This document shows, in pieces, positions 18,216-25,306 of a stretch of 64,000 nucleotides of DNA. The stretch covers positions 372,001-436,000 of the forward strand of contig NZ_QYBC01000001.1 in the NCBI RefSeq assembly GCF_004137085.1, in the 5' to 3' direction. This DNA comes from Lichenibacterium ramalinae (GTDB taxonomy: Bacteria > Pseudomonadota > Alphaproteobacteria > Rhizobiales > Beijerinckiaceae). Each line of letters opens with the position of its first letter. Positions within the stretch are counted from its first letter, which is position 1. The position numbers and the translations under genes were made by a program. The notes under the pieces were generated by a model. It was given only the letters and a program-made list of their open reading frames with translations, was not told the DNA's origin and did not search any database.

Positions 18216-20138
18216 TCAGCTCTTGGTCTTGCCCAGCGTGGCGATGGCGCCGTTCACGACGTCCTGCGCGGCCGTCGCCGCCGCGACACGGCCGCGGGCC
18301 GCGGCGGCCCAGTCGCGGGACCTGTCCTGGCCGGCCTGGGGCAGCTTGTCCCAGGCGGCGAGGGCGCCCGCCACGTCGCCCGAGGCGAGCGCGCCATCGA
18401 CCTGCGAGACGAGGGCCGCCGGGTCGTCGCCCTGCACGGCGCCGACGCGGCGCACCTGGACGAGGCTGCGAGCGCCGGCCGCGAAACGATCGAAGGCACT
18501 GCCGGGCTCGGCGGGCTTCACGGCGGCCAGCACGCTGCCCTGCACGGCTTCCCATTGGTCGCGCAGCGCGGCCGCGGTCGGCGCACCCTTGGCGGCGAGC
18601 GGATCCAGCTTGGCCACCGTCGCGGGCGCGGCGCCGAGCGCCTTCAGGGCGTCGAGGTCCGCCCCGTAGGGCCGGCCGTCCGCGATGGCGACGGCGACGG
18701 ACTGGCCCACCAGGGCGAGCGGCGTCGCCCGCGCCTCGTCGGCGCTGCCGACGGCGCGGGCCTCGGTCGAGCGGCTGCCGTCCTTCGGGGCCGACAGCTG
18801 GCCTTCGATCTTGGCGACCCGGCCGTCGAGCGCCGCCGTGGAGGCCTGCAGCGGGGCGAGGTCGACGCGGGGCAGCTTGGCGACGCTCGCCTCCACCTGG
18901 CCGAGGCCGGCCGCGGTCTCGTTTGCCTTGGCCTCGATGCCGTTGGTCCGGTTCTCGAAGCCGTTCATACGCGCCTCGAAGCCGTTGATCTTGCTGTCCA
19001 CGGCATTGACCTTGGCGTCGAAGCCGTTGAGGCGGGCGTCCGAGCCGTTCATCTTGCCGTCGAGCGCGTTCACCTGCCCGTCGAGGGCGGCGAGCTTGGC
19101 ATTGACGGGGCCGAAGTCCGGAGCGACGGGCTTCGGCAGGTCGCCAACGGCCTTGGCGGTGTCGCCCTGGGCCGTGGCGAGGGCGGCGACGCGCCCGTCG
19201 AGGCCCTCGAGCCTGGCGGCCAACGCGCCGAGAGCCCCGACGGTGGCGGCGGCCGCAGCTCCCGATGGCGCCTCGGCGGCGGGCGTGGCCTTGTCGCTGT
19301 CGCGGGCGGCCTGGGCCTTTTGGGCGACGGCGTCGAGCCGGGCGGACAGGTCGGCGATGCTCTTGCCGAGGCCGGCCCGCTCCGCATCGGCGGCGGTGAG
19401 GCGCTTGTCGAGCCCTTCCACGCCGGCCGCCGCCGCGCCGGGGTCCGGCCGGGCTTCGAGGCCCGCCACCCTGGCGCGGAGGTCGGCGATCTCGCCGCCG
19501 CCGCTGCGCTGCGGCTCCGTGTAGAGCACCCAGGTCAGCGCGCCGAGCAGGGCGAGGCTGCACAGGCCGAGCAGCCAGGGGATGGCGCCGCCGCCGGACC
19601 GGGCCGCCGCGGCGGCCGGCGGCAGGCGGTCGTCGGACCCGCCGGTCGGCGCCGTGGTCGACGAGGCGGATGCGGAGCCGGCCGGCGGGATCGGGGTCGA
19701 CGGGATGGGGGAAGACCCGGACTCGAACGGCTTGCCGTCGAAGGGCTTGGTCTCGAAAGGCTTGGTCTCGAAGGAGTCGGACGCGACCGACCCGCTGCCG
19801 GTCGCCGGGGCGACCGGGGTGGGTCCCTCTGCGGCGGTCACGGCCTCGGCGGGCGCGACGGCGGACGGCTCGGCCGCGTCTGTCTTCGGCGCGGCATCCC
19901 GCAAGGCGGAGCCGAACAGCACGGGCTCGGACGCCTCGGCGGAACCGGACTGCGGGCCGCCGGGATCCGAGCCGGACGCGTGGACGCCGCCGGCAGGATC
20001 CCCGTCGGCATCGGGAACGGAGTCGCGGGCGTCGAGCGGGACCTCGGTGGCGGAAGCATCGATGATCGGGGGCTCCCGCCGCCGCTTGCCGTTGCGCGCG
20101 CGGAAGTCGTTCGGCCCACGGTTCTCGTTCTCCGCCAT
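18216..20138 (-). CDS. Mitofilin/Mic60-like inner-membrane protein
   Basis: A 640-residue protein matching the alphaproteobacterial COG4223/mitofilin layout. It has a disordered acidic cytoplasmic N terminus (~180 residues), one membrane helix ('IPWLLGLCSLALLGALTWVLY'), a long periplasmic coiled-coil, and a C-terminal helical mitofilin-type domain ('AGARSLVQVRRVGAVQGDDP'). Bacterial Mic60 bends inner membranes, and the family is considered ancestral to the mitochondrial cristae organiser. Between 18918 and 19064 the coiled-coil holds seven successive 7-residue units of the type x-x-N-G-F-x-A. Start ATG 20138 follows GGAGAAGGAAG. hemY is the next gene; the usual hemC/hemD genes upstream are missing here. 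Confidence 0.85.
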   Translation of the reverse strand: MAENENRGPNDFRARNGKRRREPPIIDASATEVPLDARDSVPDADGDPAGGVHASGSDPGGPQSGSAEASEPVLFGSALRDAAPKTDAAEPSAVAPAEAVTAAEGPTPVAPATGSGSVASDSFETKPFETKPFDGKPFESGSSPIPSTPIPPAGSASASSTTAPTGGSDDRLPPAAAAARSGGGAIPWLLGLCSLALLGALTWVLYTEPQRSGGGEIADLRARVAGLEARPDPGAAAAGVEGLDKRLTAADAERAGLGKSIADLSARLDAVAQKAQAARDSDKATPAAEAPSGAAAAATVGALGALAARLEGLDGRVAALATAQGDTAKAVGDLPKPVAPDFGPVNAKLAALDGQVNALDGKMNGSDARLNGFDAKVNAVDSKINGFEARMNGFENRTNGIEAKANETAAGLGQVEASVAKLPRVDLAPLQASTAALDGRVAKIEGQLSAPKDGSRSTEARAVGSADEARATPLALVGQSVAVAIADGRPYGADLDALKALGAAPATVAKLDPLAAKGAPTAAALRDQWEAVQGSVLAAVKPAEPGSAFDRFAAGARSLVQVRRVGAVQGDDPAALVSQVDGALASGDVAGALAAWDKLPQAGQDRSRDWAAAARGRVAAATAAQDVVNGAIATLGKTKS

Positions 20139-20222
20139 ACCCGCTTCCTTCTCCGCCTTTCCCCGGGCCGCGCTTCGTCGAAGCGCCACTCGGGGTCCCC
20201 TCGTCCCGGTACCCGCGGACCC

Positions 20223-20241
20223 AACGCCCCAAGGGGGCGTT
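20223..20241. promoter_or_regulatory. Hairpin AACGCCCC-AAG-GGGGCGTT
   Basis: A perfect 8-base stem with a 3-base loop in the 166-base gap upstream of the mitofilin gene. On the transcribed (minus) strand no U-run follows, so a simple Rho-independent terminator is unlikely. It could be a leader structure or a Rho-assisted stop for the CitE-like gene. Confidence 0.35.
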
Positions 20242-20304
20242 CGGCCCGTCCGCTGCCGGTTTTTTGCGACGACGGCGTTGGTCTAGCCTGCCACCGTCAC
20301 GGGG

Positions 20305-21207
20305 TCAAAGCACCCCCTCGGCTCCACCGGCGGTGCGGCGCTCCAGCGCTTCCGCCAGGGCCAGGAGCCGCCCGGCCTCCTCGGCGTGGAGCCGTTCGAC
20401 CATGCGGCCGTCGATGCGCAGCACGTTGGCGCCGACGCCCTCCGTCCCCGCGAAGGCCGTCGCCACCCGGCGCGCCCAGGCGATCTCGGCCGCGTCGGGC
20501 GCGAAGGCCGCGTTGCAGGCCGCGACCTGCCCGGGGTGGATGCAGGTCTTGCCGTCGCAGCCGAAGTCGCGCCCCTGCCGGGCCTCGGCGGCGAGACCCT
20601 CCGGATCGTCGAGGCCGTTGAACACGCCGTCGAGCACGTCGAGGCCGTGCAGCCGCCCGGCCGCCACCGTGGCGGCGAGCCAGGGCAGCAGCGGCGCGCG
20701 GCCCGGCCCCGGGCGCAGCCGCAGGTCCTTGGCGAGGTCGTTGGTGCCGAGGACCAGCACGGCGAGGCGCGACGCGGGATCGGCGGCGGCGGCCGCGATG
20801 GCGGCGACGGCGAGCACCGCCGCCGGCGTCTCCACCATGGCCCAGAGCCGGGTCGCCTCGGGCGCGCCGGCCCGGGCCAGGGCGGCGGCGGCCCGCATCA
20901 CGGCGTCGGGGCCCGACACCTTGGGGAGCAGGACGGCGTCCGGGCCCGCCGCGGCCGCGGCGGCGAGGTCGGCGGCGCCCCAGGGCGTGTCGAGGCCGTT
21001 GACGCGGATCACCGTTTCGCGGTGGCCCCAGCCACCTTCCGCCAGCGCCGCTCCGGCGGCGGCCCGCGCCGCCGCCTTCTCGCCGGGCGCGACCGCATCC
21101 TCGAGGTCCAGGATAACGGCATCGGCGTCGAGGCGCCGCGCCTTGGCGAGGGCGCGCCCGTTGGCGGCGGGAACGTAAACGACACTGCGACGCGGCCGAA
21201 CGATCAT
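20305..21207 (-). CDS. HpcH/HpaI aldolase, CitE-like acyl-CoA lyase
   Basis: A 300-residue TIM-barrel lyase of the CitE / malyl-CoA lyase group. Motifs are 'DAVILDLEDAVAPGEK' (residues ~30-45), 'LLPKVSGPDAV', 'MVETPAAVLAV' with the metal Glu, 'LVLGTNDLAKDL' with the metal Asp, and 'GCDGKTCIHPGQV' near the C terminus, the CoA/product-binding segment. Likely reactions are cleavage of citramalyl-, malyl- or methylmalyl-CoA; stand-alone CitE-like proteins without CitDF rarely act as citrate lyase. Start ATG 21207; a TTG nine bases earlier is possible. Leftward, 166 bases before the mitofilin gene. No partner CoA-transferase or ligase is nearby, so the pathway is open. Confidence 0.88.
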   Translation of the reverse strand: MIVRPRRSVVYVPAANGRALAKARRLDADAVILDLEDAVAPGEKAAARAAAGAALAEGGWGHRETVIRVNGLDTPWGAADLAAAAAAGPDAVLLPKVSGPDAVMRAAAALARAGAPEATRLWAMVETPAAVLAVAAIAAAAADPASRLAVLVLGTNDLAKDLRLRPGPGRAPLLPWLAATVAAGRLHGLDVLDGVFNGLDDPEGLAAEARQGRDFGCDGKTCIHPGQVAACNAAFAPDAAEIAWARRVATAFAGTEGVGANVLRIDGRMVERLHAEEAGRLLALAEALERRTAGGAEGVL

Positions 21208-21310
21208 GGGTGTCAATCCGTTGGAAGGGCGTCATAAAGCACGGCGCCCCGGCGTCGGCCACGCCCGGACCCGACGGGGCGGACCTTCGAGCCATCCGGG
21301 AAGGACCACC

Positions 21311-21742
21311 ATGACGAGCATCACGGCATCGATCGGCATCGCGGCCCCGCCCGCGGCGGTGTGGAAGGTCCTGATGGATTGGGACCGTTACCCGGACTGG
21401 AACCCCATGCTGCGCGGCATCGCCGGCCAGCAGCGCCGCGGCGCCAAGATCACCGTCAGCATCGCGTCGCCGGTCGGCACGCTGGCCATCCCCGCCGTGG
21501 TCACCCGCATCGCGGCCAATTCGGGCATCACCTGGCACAGCAAGATGCGCCTGTCGGGCCTGTTCGACCGCGACCACGTCATCGAGCTGTCGCCGGACCC
21601 GGTCGGCTGCCGCCTGACCCAGACCCAGACCTTCGCGGGGCTGCTGGCGCCCGGTGCTTCCGTGGTGGCGACGCGGACCGTGCGGGACGGGCTCGAGAAG
21701 ATGAATGCGGCCCTGCGCGATCGCGTCGAAGCCGCGCGGTGA
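21311..21742 (+). CDS. SRPBCC-fold protein
   Basis: A 143-residue protein of the START-like SRPBCC superfamily (polyketide cyclase/dehydrase-type). 'ASIGIAAPPAAVWKVLMDW' at the N terminus is followed by 'RYPDWNPMLRGI', the classic start of the fold. A run of strands ('ITWHSKMRLSGLFDRDHVIEL') and the C-terminal helix ('GLEKMNAALRDRVEAA') complete the domain. Such proteins bind hydrophobic ligands in a deep cavity; the ligand here is unknown. AAGGA lies just before the ATG. It is alone on the plus strand between two leftward genes and is convergent with the transglutaminase-like gene. Confidence 0.85.
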   Translation: MTSITASIGIAAPPAAVWKVLMDWDRYPDWNPMLRGIAGQQRRGAKITVSIASPVGTLAIPAVVTRIAANSGITWHSKMRLSGLFDRDHVIELSPDPVGCRLTQTQTFAGLLAPGASVVATRTVRDGLEKMNAALRDRVEAAR

Positions 21743-21790
21743 CGCGGCGTCCCGCCCGCGGAGGGGGCGCGTCCGCCCTCCGCGCCCGGT

Positions 21791-22609
21791 TCAGCGCCCC
21801 GAGATGACGGCGTGGGAGGCGGTGCTGTCGGTGCCGGTGCCCCGGAAGAAGGCGGCGCCGAGCGCGTCGAGCCCCGTCGCGACGCGGACGTGGCGGCCGT
21901 TCGGGCAGAGTTCCTCGACGGGGTCGAAGCCGATCCAGCCGATGCCCTGCACATAGGCCTCGGCCCAGGCATGGGAGGCCGAATGGGCCTTCTCCTCGCC
22001 CGTGCCCGGCTCCCGCAGCAGGTAGCCGGTGACGTGGCGGCACGGCAGGCCGAGGTGGCGCGCCACGGCCGAGAAGATATGGGCGAGGCTCGCCGCATCG
22101 CCCGTCTTGGCGGCGAAGGCCTGGGCGGCGGTGGGCGCCACGACGGGCGCGCCGGGTTCGGGCGGGACCTCGGCCCAGGCGATCTCGCCGTGCACGGCAT
22201 GCATGAGGGCGTGGAGCTTGCCGAGCGGCTCCGCCTCGCTGGCCGTGGCGCGGTGGGCGAACTGGCGCAGGCCGGCGTCGAGCGCCGTGAGTTCGGTTTC
22301 CCGCAGGAAGATGTCGACGGGAAGCCGCTCCGCCGCGCCGCGGACGACGCCCGCGGCATCGTAGGTCTCGACCTGGCAGACCGACGTCACCGTGAAGCCG
22401 TCGAGCGGGCCGGCGGCGCTGAAGCTGTGGGTGACGTTGCCGAAGGCGTCCTGCCCGACGCGCAGCGAGCAGTCGATGTCGGCGTCGATCCGGCTCCCGG
22501 TGACGTGTTGCCCCTCGTGCGAGCGCGGCGACAGCCGCAGCAGCACGGTGAGATTGCGCGCCGGCGCCGGGAAGGCGAAGCGGATCTCGTTGCGGATCGT
22601 GAGATGCAT
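21791..22609 (-). CDS. Transglutaminase-fold protein lacking catalytic Cys
   Basis: A 272-residue protein with the N-terminal bacterial transglutaminase-like region (residues 1-~100, 'LTVLLRLSPRSHEGQHV') and a transglutaminase core. The His and Asp parts of the triad are present in 'SASHAWAEAYVQGIGWIGFDP' (residues ~210-230). The usual nucleophile block GVCQDFAH reads 'GDAASLAHIF' here, so Cys is replaced by Ala, while the following 'RHLGLPCRHVTGY' is normal. By family knowledge that removes protease/amidase chemistry; a binding role is possible. It is last in the ATP-grasp / alpha-E / transglutaminase operon, 8 bases after the alpha-E stop. No second, intact copy is in the window. Confidence 0.85.
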   Translation of the reverse strand: MHLTIRNEIRFAFPAPARNLTVLLRLSPRSHEGQHVTGSRIDADIDCSLRVGQDAFGNVTHSFSAAGPLDGFTVTSVCQVETYDAAGVVRGAAERLPVDIFLRETELTALDAGLRQFAHRATASEAEPLGKLHALMHAVHGEIAWAEVPPEPGAPVVAPTAAQAFAAKTGDAASLAHIFSAVARHLGLPCRHVTGYLLREPGTGEEKAHSASHAWAEAYVQGIGWIGFDPVEELCPNGRHVRVATGLDALGAAFFRGTGTDSTASHAVISGR

Positions 22610-22617
22610 GGTCCGGC

Positions 22618-23721
22618 CTACACCAGGTATTGTTCGCTGATGCTCACGCCGAGCCGGTTGTTGTCGTCGATGAAGGTGGTGATGAACTCGTGCAGCCCGC
22701 TCTGGAAGAGGCCGCCGATCGAGGCGTTCTCGAGCTGCGCCATGGTCTTGCGGGCGGCGCGCTGCGCCCCGCCCTGGCGGCCATAGGCCTTGGCGAGGCT
22801 GTCGAGGCAGCCCACGATGTTCTCGTAGCAGGACAGGAGCGAGCGCGGCATCTCGGAGCGCAGGATGAGCAGGTCGGCGATCAGCCAGGGCTTGATGCTT
22901 TCCCGGTAGATCCAGTGATAGGCGGTGAGCGCCGACACCGCCCGCAGGATGGCGGCCCACTGGAAATAGTCGAGCGAGCCGCCGACCGATTCCGTCTCGG
23001 GCAGCAGCACGTGGTATTTCACGTCGAGGATGCGGGCGGTGTTGTCGGCCCGCTCGACGAAGACGCCGAGCCGCGAGAACCAGAAGGACGGGTCGCGCAG
23101 CATGGTGCGGATCATCGAGCCGTCGAAGAGCAGCGAGGTCTGCTTCACGAAGTCGAGGAAGCGCGGCACCTCTTCGCGCCAATCCGAGCCGCTCTTGTGG
23201 GAGTCCTCGAACTTCTTGAGCTCGAGCCAGGCGCCGTTGATGGCGTCCCACATCTCGGCCGTCAGCGCGGTGCGCACGGCGCGGCCGTTGGTGCGGGCCG
23301 ATTCGATGCAGTTGCGGATGGAGGACGGGTTCGAGGCGTCGAAGGTGAGGAAGTCGATGACGCTGTCGGCCTCGGCGTTCTCGTATTTCAGGTGGTAGGC
23401 GTCGGAAACGCCGGACGATTCCAGCGCGCTTTCCCATTCGGTGCCGTGTTCGTTGTAGGCGGTGGGCAGGGCCGACAGGCGCTGCGCCGCCTCCACGGTG
23501 CGGGCCAGGAACTCGGCCCGCTCCATGTAGCGCGCCATCCAGAACAGGCTGTCGGCGGTGCGCGACAGCATGGTGAACTTGCGCGTCGGCCGCTGCATCG
23601 AGACCCCGATGTTGCGGGCGCCGCGCTCGCCCAGGGACTGGGTCATGCCGCCCTCGCCCATCGTCTGGGTCGTGCCGTCGGGCAGGGTCTGGGTCATGCC
23701 GCCGCTCATCTTCTGAGCCAT
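22618..23721 (-). CDS. Alpha-E domain protein
   Basis: An alpha-helical alpha-E (DUF403) protein, a family that almost always travels with circularly permuted ATP-grasp proteins and is thought to support peptide ligation or tagging. The conserved N-terminal block 'MLSRTADSLFWMARYMERAE' begins at 23571; from there the length is 317 residues, the family norm. I start the gene 50 codons earlier at ATG 23721, nine bases after the ATP-grasp stop. The frame is open, and the added segment is a repetitive Met/Gly/Thr stretch (GGMTQ units), which is unusual. If 23571 is right, the gap to the ATP-grasp gene is about 160 bases. It ends 8 bases before the transglutaminase-like gene. Confidence 0.85.
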   Translation of the reverse strand: MAQKMSGGMTQTLPDGTTQTMGEGGMTQSLGERGARNIGVSMQRPTRKFTMLSRTADSLFWMARYMERAEFLARTVEAAQRLSALPTAYNEHGTEWESALESSGVSDAYHLKYENAEADSVIDFLTFDASNPSSIRNCIESARTNGRAVRTALTAEMWDAINGAWLELKKFEDSHKSGSDWREEVPRFLDFVKQTSLLFDGSMIRTMLRDPSFWFSRLGVFVERADNTARILDVKYHVLLPETESVGGSLDYFQWAAILRAVSALTAYHWIYRESIKPWLIADLLILRSEMPRSLLSCYENIVGCLDSLAKAYGRQGGAQRAARKTMAQLENASIGGLFQSGLHEFITTFIDDNNRLGVSISEQYLV

Positions 23722-23729
23722 TTCACCCG

Positions 23730-25169
23730 TCACGCGCGCTCTCCGTCGTCGACGATCCACGTATCCTTCGTGCCGCCGCCCTGGCTGGAATTGACCACGA
23801 GCGACCCCTCCTGCATGGCGACCCGGGTGAGGCCGCCCGGCACCACGCGGGCGCCCCGGGCGCCGGACAGCACGAAGGGCCGGAGGTCGACGTGGCGCGG
23901 GCTGATGCCGGCGGCCGTCGCGGTGGGGCACGTCGACAGGGCCAACGTCGGCTGGGCGATGAAGTTCGCGGGGTCGTGCTTCAACTTCGCCGCGAAGGCG
24001 TCGATCTGCGCCCGGGTGGCATGGGGGCCCACCAGCATGCCGTAGCCGCCCGAGCCGTTGACCTCCTTGACGACGAGTTCGGGCAGGTGGTCCAGCACGT
24101 AGCGCAGCGAGTCCTCCTCGCGGCAGCGCCAGGTCGGCACGTTCTTCAGCTTCGCCTCTTCACCGAGGTAGAACCGGATGATCTCGGGCATGTAGCTGTA
24201 GATGGCCTTGTCGTCCGACACGCCGGTGCCGACCGCGTTGGCGAGCGTGACCGAGCCCGCCTGGTAGGCGCTCATCAGCCCCGGCACGCCGAGCATCGAA
24301 TCCGGGCGGAAGGCCAGGGGATCGAGGAAGTCGTCGTCGAGGCGCCGGTAGATGACGTCGACGCGCTTCGGCCCCTCGGTGGTGCGCATGAACACCACGT
24401 CGTTCTCGACGAAGAGGTCGCGCCCCTCGACGAGCTCGATGCCGAGCTTGTCGCCGAGGAACGAGTGCTCGTAGTAGGCCGAGTTGAACTGGCCGGGGGT
24501 CAGCAGCACCACGACGGGGTCGCGGTCGGCGGTGCGGGGCGTGACGGAGCGCAGCGTCGCCAGCAGCTGGTCGGGATAGTTCTCGACCGGCGCCACGCGA
24601 TGCGCCGAGAACACGTCCGGGAAGAGCCGCATCATCACTTCGCGGTTCTCCAGCATGTAGGAGACGCCGGAGGGCGTGCGGGCATTGTCCTCGAGCACGT
24701 AGAAGTCGTCGGCGTCGATGCGCACGACGTCGATGCCGGCGACGTGCACGTAGACGTCGTGCGGCACCTTCACGCCGATCATCTCGGGGCGGAAATAGGG
24801 GTTGCGGTAGATCAGCTCGGGCGGCACCACGCCGGCCCGCACGACTTCGCGCGGGCCGTAAAGGTCGGCGAGAAACATGTTCAGCGCCTTGACGCGCTGC
24901 AGCAGCCCTGCCTCGAGCCGCGACCATTCGGTGCGCCCGATGAGCCGGGGCACGATGTCGAAGGGGATCAGCCGCTCGGTGGCGTCCTTGTCGCCGTAGA
25001 CCGCGAAGGTGATGCCGATGCGGCGGAACAGCAGGTCGGCCTGGGCGCGGCGCGACGCGAGGAGGCCCGGCGGCACGTTCGCCAGCCAGTCGGCCAGACG
25101 CCGGTACACCTGCCGGGGCGATCCGGCCGCCTCGCTCATCTCATCGAAGAATCTGGGCTCGACGGACAC
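23730..25169 (-). CDS. Circularly permuted ATP-grasp protein
   Basis: A 479-residue protein of the circularly permuted ATP-grasp type 2 family (DUF404/407). Typical parts are 'GITFAVYGDKDATERLIPFD' near the N terminus, 'HVAGIDVVRIDADDFYVLED' and 'NARTPSGVSYMLENR' in the centre, and 'LVVKEVNGSGGYGMLVGP' with the nucleotide-binding loop towards the C terminus. The family is predicted to form amide bonds with ATP, in amidoligase-type peptide modification; no substrate is established. First gene of the operon with alpha-E and the transglutaminase-like protein. GTG 25169 has GGGAG six bases upstream. It is divergent from the DUF3095 gene across 137 bases. Confidence 0.93.
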   Translation of the reverse strand: MSVEPRFFDEMSEAAGSPRQVYRRLADWLANVPPGLLASRRAQADLLFRRIGITFAVYGDKDATERLIPFDIVPRLIGRTEWSRLEAGLLQRVKALNMFLADLYGPREVVRAGVVPPELIYRNPYFRPEMIGVKVPHDVYVHVAGIDVVRIDADDFYVLEDNARTPSGVSYMLENREVMMRLFPDVFSAHRVAPVENYPDQLLATLRSVTPRTADRDPVVVLLTPGQFNSAYYEHSFLGDKLGIELVEGRDLFVENDVVFMRTTEGPKRVDVIYRRLDDDFLDPLAFRPDSMLGVPGLMSAYQAGSVTLANAVGTGVSDDKAIYSYMPEIIRFYLGEEAKLKNVPTWRCREEDSLRYVLDHLPELVVKEVNGSGGYGMLVGPHATRAQIDAFAAKLKHDPANFIAQPTLALSTCPTATAAGISPRHVDLRPFVLSGARGARVVPGGLTRVAMQEGSLVVNSSQGGGTKDTWIVDDGERA

Positions 25170-25306
25170 TCACGGCTCCCTGGATGCGGCCTTCGGCTCG
25201 CGCTGCGGCCCACGTTTCGCAAAGCTTATGCCATGCGAAGCCGCGGGATCTATGCAAAAACGGAGGCGTGGCCGGCGGCGGGGCACGGCGCGCGGGGGAG
25301 GCCAGG

